From positions 372,001 to 436,000 of the forward strand of contig NZ_LOKZ01000001.1 of the NCBI RefSeq assembly GCF_002211365.1: 64,000 nucleotides of DNA. Reading direction: 5' to 3'. A model generated the notes under the pieces. It was not told the DNA's origin. It did not search any database and saw only the letters and a program-made list of their open reading frames with translations. Each line of letters opens with the position of its first letter. The first letter of the stretch is position 1. Source of the stretch: Rhizobium sp. R711. Its GTDB lineage: Bacteria; Pseudomonadota; Alphaproteobacteria; Rhizobiales; Rhizobiaceae. Shown here in pieces: positions 37,101 through 46,474 of the stretch. The position numbers were made by a program, and so were the translations under genes.

Positions 37101-38708
37101 ATGTCACTATTTCCCGCACCCACGCGCCGCAGCTTTCTCCTGGCCTCGGTCGCGCTCGGCGTCACCGCAACGGCAGGGCTTCCGGCCTTTGCAGCAACCG
37201 CAACACGCGGCGGCACGGCAACGCTTCTGCTTGCGGCCGAGCCGCCAGTCCTGACGACGATCGCCCACACCGCGTATAACGCGGTCTACGTCTCGCCGAA
37301 GACGACGGAAGGGCTGCTCACCTACGACTTCGAACTCAATCCGAAGCCGCTGCTGGCCAAGGAATGGACCGTCAGCCCCGATGGCCTCACCTATACCTTC
37401 AAGCTGCGGGACGGCGTGAAATGGCATGACGGACAGGCCTTCACGTCCGCCGACGTCGCCTTCTCGATCAAGACCCTGAAGGAAGTGCACCCGCGCGGCC
37501 GCAACACCTTCCTCAATCTCGTCGACGTCGAAACCCCCGACGCGCAGACGGCCATCCTGAAGCTCTCCAAGCCGGCGCCCTATCTGATCACCGCGCTTGC
37601 CGCCTCCGAAACGCCAATCGTGCCGCGTCATATCTATGAGGGCACCAAGGTCGCGGAGAACCCGGCCAATCTGGCGCCGATCGGAACCGGCCCCTTCAAA
37701 TTCAAGGAGTGGGTGCGTGGCAGCCATATCGTCTACGAGCGCAACCCCGATTATTGGGACCAGCCCCGCCCCTATCTCGACCAGCTGATCATCCGCTTCA
37801 TCCCGGATGCCGCCGCTCGCTCAATCGCGATCGAGACCGGCGAAATCGATCTCGCGCCCTCGACGCCTGTGCCGCTCAGCGACCTCGAACGGCTGCAGAG
37901 CGCCGAAGGGCTCGCTTTCGAAACCAAGGGCTATCAATACCAGAACGGCGTCAGCCGCATCGAGTTCAACCTCGAGCGCCCCTTCTTCAAGGATGTGCGG
38001 GTGCGCCGCGCCTTTGCCCATGTGATCGACCGCAACGTCATCCTCAATACCATCAATTACGGCTACGGCGCCGCGATCCCCGGACCGATCAATCCCAATC
38101 TTGCCAAATGGTACGTGCCGGATCTCAAGACCTATCCGATCGATCTTGCCGCCGCCGGGAAGCTTCTCGACGAGGCGGGCTACACGCGCGGTGCCGATGG
38201 CATCCGCGCGCGCATCAATCTCGACTACGTGCCGAGCGGCGAGACCTATCCGCGCGGCTCCGAGTATATCCGCCAGGCACTCGCCAAGGTCGGCATCGAC
38301 GCCACCGTTCGCAGCCAGGATTTCGCGACCTATACGAAGCGCATCTACACCGACCGCGACTTCGACTTCGCCTTCGAGGGCATGAGCAACCTCTTCGATC
38401 CGACAGTTGGCGTGCAGCGCCTCTACTGGAGCAAGAACTTCAAGCCCGGCGTCCCCTTCTCGAACGGGGCTGCCTACAGCAACCCCAAGGTCGACGAACT
38501 GCTCGAGGCAGCCGCCATCGAGGTCGATCCGGCGAAGCGTGTCGAGCAGTGGCGCCAGATCCAGCAAATCCTCGTCGAGGACGTTCCGGCGATCGACATC
38601 GTCAGCCAGCCGGAACTAACGATCTACAACCAGCGGATCTCCGACCACACGATCGGCGGCGAAGGCATCGCGGGCAGCCTCGCCTTTGCCTACGTCGCAG
38701 CGTCCTGA
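37101..38708 (+). CDS. Family-5 ABC solute-binding protein, copy 3 (Tat-type signal)
   Basis: This 535-residue binding protein carries the signal APTRRSFLLASVALGVTATA followed by GLPAFAATA. Core motifs are KLRDGVKWHDGQAFTSADVA, LSKPAPYLITALAASETPIV, IGTGPFKFKEWVRG and VYERNPDYWDQPRPYLDQLI. The ATG at 37101 is preferred over a TTG nine bases upstream because GAGG is better spaced to it. It is the third member of a paralogous trio, first gene of a plus-strand run with SfnG-like, DszB-like, DszC-like and SsuD-like genes. Confidence 0.91.
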   Translation: MSLFPAPTRRSFLLASVALGVTATAGLPAFAATATRGGTATLLLAAEPPVLTTIAHTAYNAVYVSPKTTEGLLTYDFELNPKPLLAKEWTVSPDGLTYTFKLRDGVKWHDGQAFTSADVAFSIKTLKEVHPRGRNTFLNLVDVETPDAQTAILKLSKPAPYLITALAASETPIVPRHIYEGTKVAENPANLAPIGTGPFKFKEWVRGSHIVYERNPDYWDQPRPYLDQLIIRFIPDAAARSIAIETGEIDLAPSTPVPLSDLERLQSAEGLAFETKGYQYQNGVSRIEFNLERPFFKDVRVRRAFAHVIDRNVILNTINYGYGAAIPGPINPNLAKWYVPDLKTYPIDLAAAGKLLDEAGYTRGADGIRARINLDYVPSGETYPRGSEYIRQALAKVGIDATVRSQDFATYTKRIYTDRDFDFAFEGMSNLFDPTVGVQRLYWSKNFKPGVPFSNGAAYSNPKVDELLEAAAIEVDPAKRVEQWRQIQQILVEDVPAIDIVSQPELTIYNQRISDHTIGGEGIAGSLAFAYVAAS

Positions 38709-38731
38709 GCAAGACCAACGGGAGCATAATC

Positions 38732-39910
38732 ATGTCCATTCAACATCGTCCCGGCTCGATCGTCGGCCTGCCGAAATTCGCCGCCCCGACCGATTTCCCG
38801 GAAAGCCCGCTGTCCCAGGCGCTGAAACAGCCCGTGCTTCTCGGCCTCTTCCTGCCGATCCAGGCCGGCGGCTGGACGCAATCGACGCTGGAGCGATCGA
38901 CCGACTGGCGTTTCGACTACAACAAGGCCCTGACAATGAAGGCCGAGGAACTCGGCTTCGATCTCGTCTTCGCCCTGTCGCAATGGCTGCCCAAGGGCGG
39001 CTATGGCGGCGTCTTCGACGGGCAGGCGCTCGACAGCTTCGTCTCGACGGCGGCGCTGGCCGGCCTCACAAAGAAGATCATGCTGATCTCGACCATGCAT
39101 GTGCTTTATGGCCCATGGCATCCGCTGCATCTGGCGAAGTTCGGCGCAACGCTCGACCATATCACCGGCGGGCGCTGGGGCATCAACGTGGTCACCGGCC
39201 ACCGGGCGGTCGAACACGAGATGTTCGGCTGGCCGCGCATCGAGCACGACAAGCGGTATGAACTGGCGGCCGAATTCCTCGAGGTCGTCCAGCGCCTGTG
39301 GAGCGACAGCGAGAACTTCTCATTCGAAGGTGAAAGCAGCTGGAAGCTCGGTGGCGGCTTCGTCACGCCGAAGCCCAATTTCGGCCGCCCGATCCTCGTC
39401 AACGCCACCGGTTCGGATGCCGGCATCGCCTTTGCCGGCCGTTACTCCGATATCGTCTTCATCACCAGCCCGACGGGCGCCGACATCGACAGCGCGCTGG
39501 AATCGCTTCCGGCGCATGCGAAGCGCGTCAAGGACGCGGCCATCGGCGTCGGCCGCACCGTGCGTACGCTGCTGAACCCGATGGTGATCTGCCGGCCGAC
39601 GGAGAAGGAGGCCTGGGAGCTTGCCAACCGCATTGTCGCCCATGCCGACCAGCGTTCGCCGCAGGGATTCCAGTCGCTGAACTCGGATGCTCAAGCCTGG
39701 AAGGGCCGTGATCCGCAGGATCCTTACCGTGCCATCGGCGGCAATATTCGCGTCATCGGTTCGCCCGAGCAGGTCGTCGATCAGTTCGTCAAGTTGAGGG
39801 AGGCCGGCGTCGATGGCCTGCAGCTCAGCTTCTTCGACTTCCGCGACGATCTTGAATTCTTCGGCTCGGACGTCCTGCCGCTGATGAAGCAAGCCGGCCT
39901 GCGCCACTAG
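38732..39910 (+). CDS. SfnG-like luciferase-family flavin monooxygenase
   Basis: This 392-residue LLM-class monooxygenase resembles SfnG, the FMNH2-dependent dimethylsulfone monooxygenase. It has STDWRFDYNKALTMKAEELG (compare the DWGLDYN motif of SfnG), GPWHPLHLAKFGATLDHITG, INVVTGHRAVEH, IEHDKRYELAAEFLEV and the C-terminal DFRDDLEFFGSDVLPLM. Position between a binding protein and a DszB-like desulfinase suggests oxidation of a sulfone or sulfonate. Other LLM functions cannot be excluded. Confidence 0.82.
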   Translation: MSIQHRPGSIVGLPKFAAPTDFPESPLSQALKQPVLLGLFLPIQAGGWTQSTLERSTDWRFDYNKALTMKAEELGFDLVFALSQWLPKGGYGGVFDGQALDSFVSTAALAGLTKKIMLISTMHVLYGPWHPLHLAKFGATLDHITGGRWGINVVTGHRAVEHEMFGWPRIEHDKRYELAAEFLEVVQRLWSDSENFSFEGESSWKLGGGFVTPKPNFGRPILVNATGSDAGIAFAGRYSDIVFITSPTGADIDSALESLPAHAKRVKDAAIGVGRTVRTLLNPMVICRPTEKEAWELANRIVAHADQRSPQGFQSLNSDAQAWKGRDPQDPYRAIGGNIRVIGSPEQVVDQFVKLREAGVDGLQLSFFDFRDDLEFFGSDVLPLMKQAGLRH

Positions 39911-39919
39911 GAGAACGCC

Positions 39920-40957
39920 ATGACAAGCAATGACATTTCCGAAATCTGGTACACGCGCTGCCCGGTGCCGACGCCCGTCGGGCTTGCCGCGCAGCTCGGC
40001 TACCTCGAGGAAAACTTCCGCAAGGAGGGCGTGACGCTGAAGTCGATCATCGACTCCCCCGATCGCAACATTCGTCAGAGCCATTTCAACCACACGCTCG
40101 ACTGGTCGTTCCGCCATGGCGGCAACGTGCCGCCAATCCGTGCCCGCTCCGAAGGCCGCAAGACGCGGCTGGTCGGCATCACCTGGACCGACGAATTCCA
40201 GGCGATCATCACCCTGCCGGAAACCGCCATCAAGACCACGAAGGACCTGAAGGGGCGCCGCTTCGGCATCGCCCGCCGCCCCGAGGGCATCGTCGACTTC
40301 ATGCGCGCCACGGCTCTCAAGGGGCTCGTTTCCGCCCTCTCGCTCGAAGGCCTGGCGCTCGACGACGTCGAGATCGTCGACATCGCGCTTTCGGATTCCG
40401 TGCTGTCGACACAGGAAGGTCCGTCCCTCTTCGGCCTGAAGCGCCGACAGGCCTATGGCGAGGAAGTCGCCGCGCTTATTCGCGGCGACGTCGACGCCAT
40501 CTACGTGAAAGGCACGGCGGGGATCAATGTCGCCAACCTGATTGGTGCCGTTGAAGTGGCCGAGTTCGGCTTCCACCCCGATCCGAAGATCCGCATCAAT
40601 TCCGGCTCGCCTCGCGTGCTGACGGTGGACGAGCTGCTGGCCGACGAGCGGCCGGATCTCGTCGCGCGCCTGCTGGACTCGATCTTCAAGGCAAGTGCCT
40701 GGGCCGAGGCCCATCCTGAAGAAACGAGGCGTTTCGTCGCGCGCGAGGCGGGTGCCACCGAAGAGCAGGTTCTCGCCGCCAATGGTCCTGACATCCACAA
40801 GCACCTCGGCCTTGGCCTGCAGCCAGAGCTGGTGGACGCAATCGGCCACTACAAGGACTTCCTGCGCGACTTCGGCTTCCTCGCCGCCGACTTTGACATC
40901 GCGCACTGGGTCGACCGCCGTCATATCGACGCTTTCGACCAGCGCGCCGTGGCCTGA
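39920..40957 (+). CDS. DszB-like sulfinate desulfinase
   Basis: This 345-residue protein shares DszB (2'-hydroxybiphenyl-2-sulfinate desulfinase) landmarks. YTRCPVPTPVGLAAQLGYL contains Cys14 at the position of the DszB nucleophile Cys27 in NCPVP. A His lies in SHFNHTLDW, like DszB His60 in VHFTYD. FRHGGNVPP and GRKTRLVGIT correspond to RFGGEIPP and GRTRLLGIT of DszB, supplying the catalytic Arg. The fold is that of an SsuA-type binding protein, but there is no signal peptide, as expected for a cytosolic enzyme. It would release sulfite from an organosulfinate. An SsuA-like sensor role is the alternative. Confidence 0.8.
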   Translation: MTSNDISEIWYTRCPVPTPVGLAAQLGYLEENFRKEGVTLKSIIDSPDRNIRQSHFNHTLDWSFRHGGNVPPIRARSEGRKTRLVGITWTDEFQAIITLPETAIKTTKDLKGRRFGIARRPEGIVDFMRATALKGLVSALSLEGLALDDVEIVDIALSDSVLSTQEGPSLFGLKRRQAYGEEVAALIRGDVDAIYVKGTAGINVANLIGAVEVAEFGFHPDPKIRINSGSPRVLTVDELLADERPDLVARLLDSIFKASAWAEAHPEETRRFVAREAGATEEQVLAANGPDIHKHLGLGLQPELVDAIGHYKDFLRDFGFLAADFDIAHWVDRRHIDAFDQRAVA

Positions 40958-40976
40958 ACCGGGAGACCCGAACATT

Positions 40977-42131
40977 ATGCTTCAGGAAAAGATCGATCCG
41001 GTCGACAAAGCGCGGCGGCTCGCCGTGGATTTCGCCGAACGCGCCGCCCACTATGACGCAACAGGAGACTTCCCATTCGAGAATTTCACGCGTCTCTTCG
41101 ATGCCGGGCTGCTTGGGCTGGTAACGGCGCCTGAACATGGCGGCCATGGTGGCGGTCTTGCCGAGGCACAAGCCGTGATCAGCGAGATCGCGCGCGGCGA
41201 ACCCTCGACCGCGCTTGTGCTCGCCATGCACTACAACAGCCACTACAGCCTGCGCCGCTTCGCCAGGTGGCCCGCCCATCTCGCCGAGCGCGTGCTGACG
41301 GCCAACCGGCTCGGCCCTGCCTTGATCAACGCCGCCCAGGCCGAGCCGCGCATCGGCTCCCCCGCGCACGGCGCACTGCCCGAGACCATCGCGCGCCGCG
41401 ACGGCGACACCTGGCGCATCAGCGGTCACAAGAGCTACGTGACCGGCATACCCGTGCTCAAGTGGGTGTCACTGCTGGCACTGACGGATGAAGCAGAACC
41501 CCGCTTGGCTTCCTTCCTCGTTCCCACCGACAGCCCCGGCTTGCGCATCGAAAAGGCATGGAACGCCGCCGGCATGCATGCGACGGCGAGCGACGATGTC
41601 ATCCTCGACGACGTCGTCATCCCGCTCGAAGACATCATCGAAGCCCAACTCGCCTCCGAGCCCCTTCGTCGCGAAGAACATGCAACGGCCTTCTTCTTCT
41701 CGCTGATCGGAGCGGTCTACCATGGCGTGGCGCTTGCCGCCCGTGACCGCGTCCTCGCCTTCGCCGCCCACCACACGCCGGCAAGCCTCGGCGCGCCGCT
41801 ATCGACCGTTCCCCGCATTCAGGATGGCCTCGGAGAAATCGAAGTCCGGCTTGCGACCAACGCCCGACTGCTGCGCTCGCTCGGCGAAGACGTCGATGCC
41901 GGCAGGGTCGTGGGAATGGATGGCATGCATGTCCGCCATGTCGTCATCGACAATGCCGTCGCGATCACCAGCCTCGCCCTCGACCTCGCCGGAAATCCCG
42001 GCCTCAGCCGTGATTTTCAACTCGAGCGCCATCATCGCGACGCGATAACCGCGCGTTCGCATGCACCCCAGAGCCATATGATCAGATCGATTGCCGCGCG
42101 CAATGCGCTCAGCCGCGTTGCATCCCACTAG
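40977..42131 (+). CDS. Acyl-CoA dehydrogenase-fold flavoprotein (SfnB/DszC-like), copy 4
   Basis: The 384-residue protein starts at an ATG 19 bp after the DszB-like gene, preceded by GGGAGA. Superfamily motifs are FDAGLLGLVTAPEHGGHGGG, ISEIARGEPSTALVLAMHYN, WRISGHKSYVTGIPVLKWVS and WNAAGMHATASDDVILDDV. The last lacks the DGIGQRQTGSG form of copies 1 and 2, so its chemistry may be dehydrogenation or desulfurisation-linked oxygenation. Confidence 0.8.
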   Translation: MLQEKIDPVDKARRLAVDFAERAAHYDATGDFPFENFTRLFDAGLLGLVTAPEHGGHGGGLAEAQAVISEIARGEPSTALVLAMHYNSHYSLRRFARWPAHLAERVLTANRLGPALINAAQAEPRIGSPAHGALPETIARRDGDTWRISGHKSYVTGIPVLKWVSLLALTDEAEPRLASFLVPTDSPGLRIEKAWNAAGMHATASDDVILDDVVIPLEDIIEAQLASEPLRREEHATAFFFSLIGAVYHGVALAARDRVLAFAAHHTPASLGAPLSTVPRIQDGLGEIEVRLATNARLLRSLGEDVDAGRVVGMDGMHVRHVVIDNAVAITSLALDLAGNPGLSRDFQLERHHRDAITARSHAPQSHMIRSIAARNALSRVASH

Positions 42132-42197
42132 CAATTCGGGACGCTTGGTCACCGACGGCCTTGCGTTTCGCCCCGTCATTCCACGTGCAGGCAAGAC

Positions 42198-43268
42198 ATG
42201 AGCAAAAACAGTGAGTTTCTCTGGTACATACCCAATGACATCAGAGCGGGCCACCGCGGCGATTCAGTGGCTGAAAACCACAACAGCCTGGCGACTTTGA
42301 CGGAACATGCCAAGGCACTTGAAGAGCATGGTTGGAAAGGCGCGCTCATCGGAACGGGATGGGGAAGGCCCGACACGTTCACTGTTGCTGCCGCGCTCGC
42401 GGCATGCACGACGAGCTTCGAGCCGCTGATCGCAATTCGCCCGGGCTACTGGCGACCAGCGAACGTTGCCTCGGCCGTCGCTACCCTCGATCACCTGACG
42501 GGCGGGCGCGTGCGCGTCAACATCGTGTCCGGTCTCGACAACCTTGCCGCCTATGGCGATGAGGAGGGAGATCAAGCGCAGCGTTACGCCCGCACCAAAG
42601 AATTCATGCGGCTGGTTCGCAGGCTCTGGACCGAAGAAAATGTCAGCTACCGTGGTGAGCATTTTCGTGTCAGCGAGTCTACGGTCGTGCCACGCATTGA
42701 GAGCCGCGGCGATCGGCGTCACCCGAAGCTTTATTTCGGCGGCGCCTCGCAAGCCGCGGAGAGAGTGGCGGCGACCGAGGCCGATGTTCAACTTTTCTGG
42801 GGCGAGACATTGGATGGGGTTCGCGAGCGGATCGAACGCCTGAAGGTGCTAAGCCGGGATCTGGACCGCGATCTCCCGCCCCTGGAGTTCGGCCTGCGGA
42901 TCACGACGCTGGTGCGCGACACCACGGAGCAGGCCTGGGCCGATGCCGAGGCAAAGGTTGCGCAAATGGCAAAGGGCGGCGGCGCTGGGTGGAGCGATCA
43001 CCGCAGAGCCGTCGCGGTCGGACAACAGCGCCTGCTCGATCTGCACCGAGCCGGCGATGTCCTTGACGACAACCTCTATACCGCACCCGGCAAATTCGGC
43101 GGCGGCGGCGCCGGCACGACCTGGCTGGTCGGCTCGGCCGCGGACGTTGCCCGCTCCCTGCGCAAATACCAGGATCTGGGCATCACGCACTTCGTGCTCT
43201 CCGACACGCCTTACCTCACTGAGATCAAGCGTCAGGGCAACCAGCTGCTGCCTCACCTGGTCAATTGA
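42198..43268 (+). CDS. SsuD-type alkanesulfonate monooxygenase-like protein
   Basis: This 356-residue LLM monooxygenase shares the SsuD block structure: GTGWGRPDTFTVAAALAACT, IRPGYWRPANVASAVATLDH, LTGGRVRVNIVSGLDNLAAY, RYARTKEFMRLVRRLW and the C-terminal VGSAADVARSLRKYQDLGIT with FVLSDTPYL. SsuD uses FMNH2 and O2 to split alkanesulfonates into aldehyde and sulfite. It has no SsuE reductase beside it, so a flavin reductase elsewhere, or the frameshifted nitroreductase, would be required. Last gene of the organosulfur block. Confidence 0.87.
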   Translation: MSKNSEFLWYIPNDIRAGHRGDSVAENHNSLATLTEHAKALEEHGWKGALIGTGWGRPDTFTVAAALAACTTSFEPLIAIRPGYWRPANVASAVATLDHLTGGRVRVNIVSGLDNLAAYGDEEGDQAQRYARTKEFMRLVRRLWTEENVSYRGEHFRVSESTVVPRIESRGDRRHPKLYFGGASQAAERVAATEADVQLFWGETLDGVRERIERLKVLSRDLDRDLPPLEFGLRITTLVRDTTEQAWADAEAKVAQMAKGGGAGWSDHRRAVAVGQQRLLDLHRAGDVLDDNLYTAPGKFGGGGAGTTWLVGSAADVARSLRKYQDLGITHFVLSDTPYLTEIKRQGNQLLPHLVN

Positions 43269-43561
43269 GCTTCCCGGCGGGGCCATCTGCCGACGGCCCG
43301 ATTAAGCTATGTCTCGCGAGTACGGCCACTGGGTTGCGGGGTCAGGATTTAAACCTACGGCTTCAGGTTATGAGCAGTTTTGATCAAGGGCGCGCGCCGC
43401 TGCCGCGTCGAGCAAAGGCTCAACGCAAGATTCCGATCGCTCGTCCGATTTCGGGCGCCGCACGATCGACGCGCCGAACCCGCGCCTTTGCAACACATTG
43501 CTTCACCTTCCAAGGAGAGGCAACCGTCCTGCGGTGAGTTTGACCGGGTGAGCCTTACGCT
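43269..43561. other. Junction region with a tRNA remnant
   Basis: No protein gene is supported. The stretch holds the 3' part of a tRNA-fMet-like sequence and joins the organosulfur block to an unrelated glycosidase gene. Confidence 0.5.
43332..43374 (-). pseudogene. 3' fragment of a tRNA-fMet (CAU)-like gene
   Basis: Read on the minus strand the segment gives CTCATAACCTGAAG, an anticodon loop with CAU, then GTAGGTTTAAATCCTGACCC and CGCAACCC. This is the anticodon-loop-to-acceptor half of a bacterial initiator tRNA with a few substitutions (T-loop GTTTAAATCC instead of GTTCAAATCC). The 5' half is missing. Such fragments are commonly left where an integrative element recombined with a tRNA gene. 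Confidence 0.75.
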
Positions 43562-45241
43562 TCAATAGCGCGCGTCTTCAAGGCCGCAAAATGGATCCAC
43601 CGGGTTCGTGCCAAGGAAAGGCATGCGCCCGAGCATGCAGTCCACAACGGCCTGCTGCACGGCGTCCATGGTCGAGTAGGCGTTGATATAGGCTGGTATG
43701 CGTGGTGCGTCGTAAAGATGATATGGATGGCCAAATGAGATCATCACCGAGGGAATATTCGTCCAGGGTCGGTACATGGCCTTGAACAGACCCCCGCCTC
43801 CCATTCGATGCCAATCAACAAAAATCCGGCCTCGCACGAGTAGCGATTCGTCGCCCAGCGCGTAAATCACCAGATCGAAATCGTCAGGGCTCGGCACGAT
43901 GTCCGGTCGGTCGATCGTGACTTCAAATCCCTCTTTCGTCAGGAGCTCCGGCAGCACGAATTTCGGTGGCTGCTGCATGAGCGGATGGACGATACCTCCA
44001 TCGACCAACAGCACGCGTTTTGACTTGGCCGGATCAAGCGGAAAGATGCTGTGAACATCCTTCACGAGCGTGGGTGAGCGAGCGATGTACGACCTCGAAG
44101 CCGCAACGCTGTCAGGATGCGCAAGCAGGCCGCGCGCTTGCGCAGCGTCGGGCAGGACGTCCGATGGCTGAAAGAGTTTGAGGTGCGCTTTGAGAGCCAG
44201 CACGCGAAGAACCGCCTCCTCTAGTCGCTCAGGCGTTATTCGCCCATCGACGACAGCGGACCTGACCGCTGCCATATCCTCCTGCGGCGCGTCGCTGAAG
44301 AGGATCATGTCACAGCCATTCGCGATGATATCAGGCATGGTCTGCGTGTGATGGCCCCAGGCCGACAGGCCACCCATTGGAGTGGCGTCAGAGACAATGA
44401 TGCCATTGAAGCCCAGCTGATTGCGCAGCAGATCGATGTTCAGCAATCGCGAAACCGAGGCCGGGCGGAAAGCTTCAAGGCCAGCATCAGGGATCTTGGA
44501 CCGGACGTAAGCCGGCAGCGAAATATGCGCACTCATCACGGCCAGCACGCCCTCGCCGATCAGCCGTTTGTAAAGTCGTCCGAAGGTTTCTCCCCATTGG
44601 TCCATCGAGAGTGGATTGACGGTCGTGACAAGATGCTGATCACGGTCGTCGTAGCCTTCGCCCGGCCAGTGCTTGGCGGTGGCGGCAATTCCATTTTGCT
44701 GGAGGCCGCGAACATGGGCGACGGCGTGGCGCTCAATTCTGTCGACATCGGAACCGTAAGAGCGCGTGCCGACGATCGCTGATCGGAAGGCGGCATTGAT
44801 GTCGATGACCGGCGTGAACGACCACCGCACTCCCATTGCCCGACCCTCGCGGGCAAGGATTTGTGAACTTTTCTCGGTCGCCTCTATGTCGTCGACGGCG
44901 GCGAGACCAAGTTGTCCGAGCACCGGAGTGCCGAAAGCGAAGGAATGGCGGCTTCCTTCCAGATCCGCGCTGATGATCGGTGGCACTTTGCTTCTGGCGA
45001 CCAGGTCCGAGATGACGCGCCGTTCGAAGTCGAGGTCAGGCGTGAAAAACCGGGTGACGCCACCTGGCCTCAACTGACCGACACGCTTGAACTCCTCTTC
45101 ATCCGTCCCAATCATGACCAGGGTGAAGAGCTGGCCGATTTTGTCGTCGAGGTCGAGCGATGCATAAACATCACGCACCCAGGCGATCGCGGCGTCATCA
45201 AGGCTGAACGGTGGCTTGCGAAGTTCATCGTAAATCGTCAC
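43562..45241 (-). CDS. Glycoside hydrolase family 3 (beta-N-acetylhexosaminidase-like)
   Basis: This 559-residue GH3 protein has a NagZ-like catalytic barrel: KIGQLFTLVMIG near the N-terminus, SADLEGSRHSFAFGTP, VRWSFTPVIDINA, TAAKHWPGEGYDDRDQH-type loop and LGFNGIIVSDATPMGGL with the nucleophile Asp. Where most NagZ enzymes have KHFPGHG, this has KHWPGEG, and DQH replaces the usual DSH. A C-terminal GH3_C-like domain follows. The start is a GTG with GAGGGGA five bases upstream. A TTG 18 bp earlier overlaps that SD and is less likely. The target is likely a beta-linked amino sugar glycoside. Confidence 0.87.
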   Translation of the reverse strand: MTIYDELRKPPFSLDDAAIAWVRDVYASLDLDDKIGQLFTLVMIGTDEEEFKRVGQLRPGGVTRFFTPDLDFERRVISDLVARSKVPPIISADLEGSRHSFAFGTPVLGQLGLAAVDDIEATEKSSQILAREGRAMGVRWSFTPVIDINAAFRSAIVGTRSYGSDVDRIERHAVAHVRGLQQNGIAATAKHWPGEGYDDRDQHLVTTVNPLSMDQWGETFGRLYKRLIGEGVLAVMSAHISLPAYVRSKIPDAGLEAFRPASVSRLLNIDLLRNQLGFNGIIVSDATPMGGLSAWGHHTQTMPDIIANGCDMILFSDAPQEDMAAVRSAVVDGRITPERLEEAVLRVLALKAHLKLFQPSDVLPDAAQARGLLAHPDSVAASRSYIARSPTLVKDVHSIFPLDPAKSKRVLLVDGGIVHPLMQQPPKFVLPELLTKEGFEVTIDRPDIVPSPDDFDLVIYALGDESLLVRGRIFVDWHRMGGGGLFKAMYRPWTNIPSVMISFGHPYHLYDAPRIPAYINAYSTMDAVQQAVVDCMLGRMPFLGTNPVDPFCGLEDARY

Positions 45242-45489
45242 AGGTCCCCTCGTTGGCAAAGCTCAGTGATGATGGTACGTGTGCGCCTGAATTCATGCCT
45301 CCAGGCAAGCAACTATCCACTCACTTGACGCAGAAGGCAACGCTTGCTCGCGAGCTGCTCAAGCGCGCTTTCGCGCTCTTGCACGCCGTAACAATACTTT
45401 GAGCGGTTCAGTCGCTAGGGTCGAGCGTTCGCGCCAGGGCTCGAAATGACACAAATACGGGTTAAATCGCAGTCGTCACCAGATCGGAT

Positions 45490-46365
45490 CTAGATTTGTG
45501 ACTCGTATTCGCGATCTTCACTTCGATAGCGGAACAGCTTTGCGGGGCGGCCGCCCGTTTCGCTGGTCGTATCGCCAGTTTCCTCGACCAGTTCCTGCTG
45601 CTCGATCAACCGTCGGAAATTCTGCTTATGGAGTGTCAAGCCGGCGAGCGCCTCAACACTGCGCTGCAATTGCAGCAAGGTAAAGCTTGCCGGCATCAAC
45701 TCGAAGACGACGGGCCGATATTTGATTTTCGCCCGCAATCGAGCAATGCCAGTCGCAAGAATGCGCCGATGATCGGCAAACATCGGCCGACCGCAATTTA
45801 CCTCCGGTGGGCAGCCCGCCTCTTTTACGAGACCGGCCTCGTAGAGGATTTCATAGCGCTGCAGCACCAGGTCTTCGTTCCAGGCGAGCTCACCGCTTCC
45901 AAAAGCGAAGTTCACTCGGCGCAACCGCTCCTCCTGACGAACGCGGTCGCGCTTTGTCCAGGCGACCAGATGCGCAACGATATCGTCTAGGACGGCGGGG
46001 CGCCCGGCGCGCCAGTCCTCCCAGGGAAAATAGCTGTACCAGCCATGCCAGGCAGGCCCGCCCGCCCCCCTTGCGGCCTGCTCCCGCACCAGACCGAGAT
46101 AACTGATGGAGATCGTCCTGCCGCCAAGGATCTCGGTATTTCGGTCGCGATCGGCGAAGGTATAGAGCTGCTCGAGGTAGCCGACCGGATGGCCTGTTTG
46201 CTCCTGAACCCATTCACGCAGCCCGCTCTGCAAGGTGCGATGACCCATTTCGAACGGACCAGACGGCAAGGCCTCTCCGGACCGGATCGTCATCACACGC
46301 GGTTCGCCGCCCGTTACTGCCACGAGCACGGCTATCAATTCGGCATGCGCAAACCCGATCGTCAA
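45490..46365 (-). CDS. nadQ: NadQ-like Nudix/winged-helix regulator of NAD synthesis
   Basis: This 291-residue protein pairs an N-terminal Nudix-like domain (GEALPSGPFEMGHRTLQSGL, then EQTGHPVGYLEQLYTFADRD and WYSYFPWEDW) with a C-terminal winged helix (AGLTLHKQNFRRLIEQQELV, ending GGRPAKLFRYR). That is the NadQ architecture, a repressor of nadABC in alphaproteobacteria, which fits the tandem operators at 10.5 kb. The TTG start at 46365 is chosen because AGGAGG lies ten bases upstream. Starting earlier would translate the SD itself. No matching operator is seen in its own promoter region. Confidence 0.8.
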   Translation of the reverse strand: MTIGFAHAELIAVLVAVTGGEPRVMTIRSGEALPSGPFEMGHRTLQSGLREWVQEQTGHPVGYLEQLYTFADRDRNTEILGGRTISISYLGLVREQAARGAGGPAWHGWYSYFPWEDWRAGRPAVLDDIVAHLVAWTKRDRVRQEERLRRVNFAFGSGELAWNEDLVLQRYEILYEAGLVKEAGCPPEVNCGRPMFADHRRILATGIARLRAKIKYRPVVFELMPASFTLLQLQRSVEALAGLTLHKQNFRRLIEQQELVEETGDTTSETGGRPAKLFRYRSEDREYESQI

Positions 46366-46474
46366 GAAAAATACGCCTCCTGTTGTCAGACAGGCAATCT
46401 CTGACACAACGGATAGACTTGAGGAAGAACGGCCAGGCACGAATATGCTTCAAGTTCACCGGTGATTGATCCGT

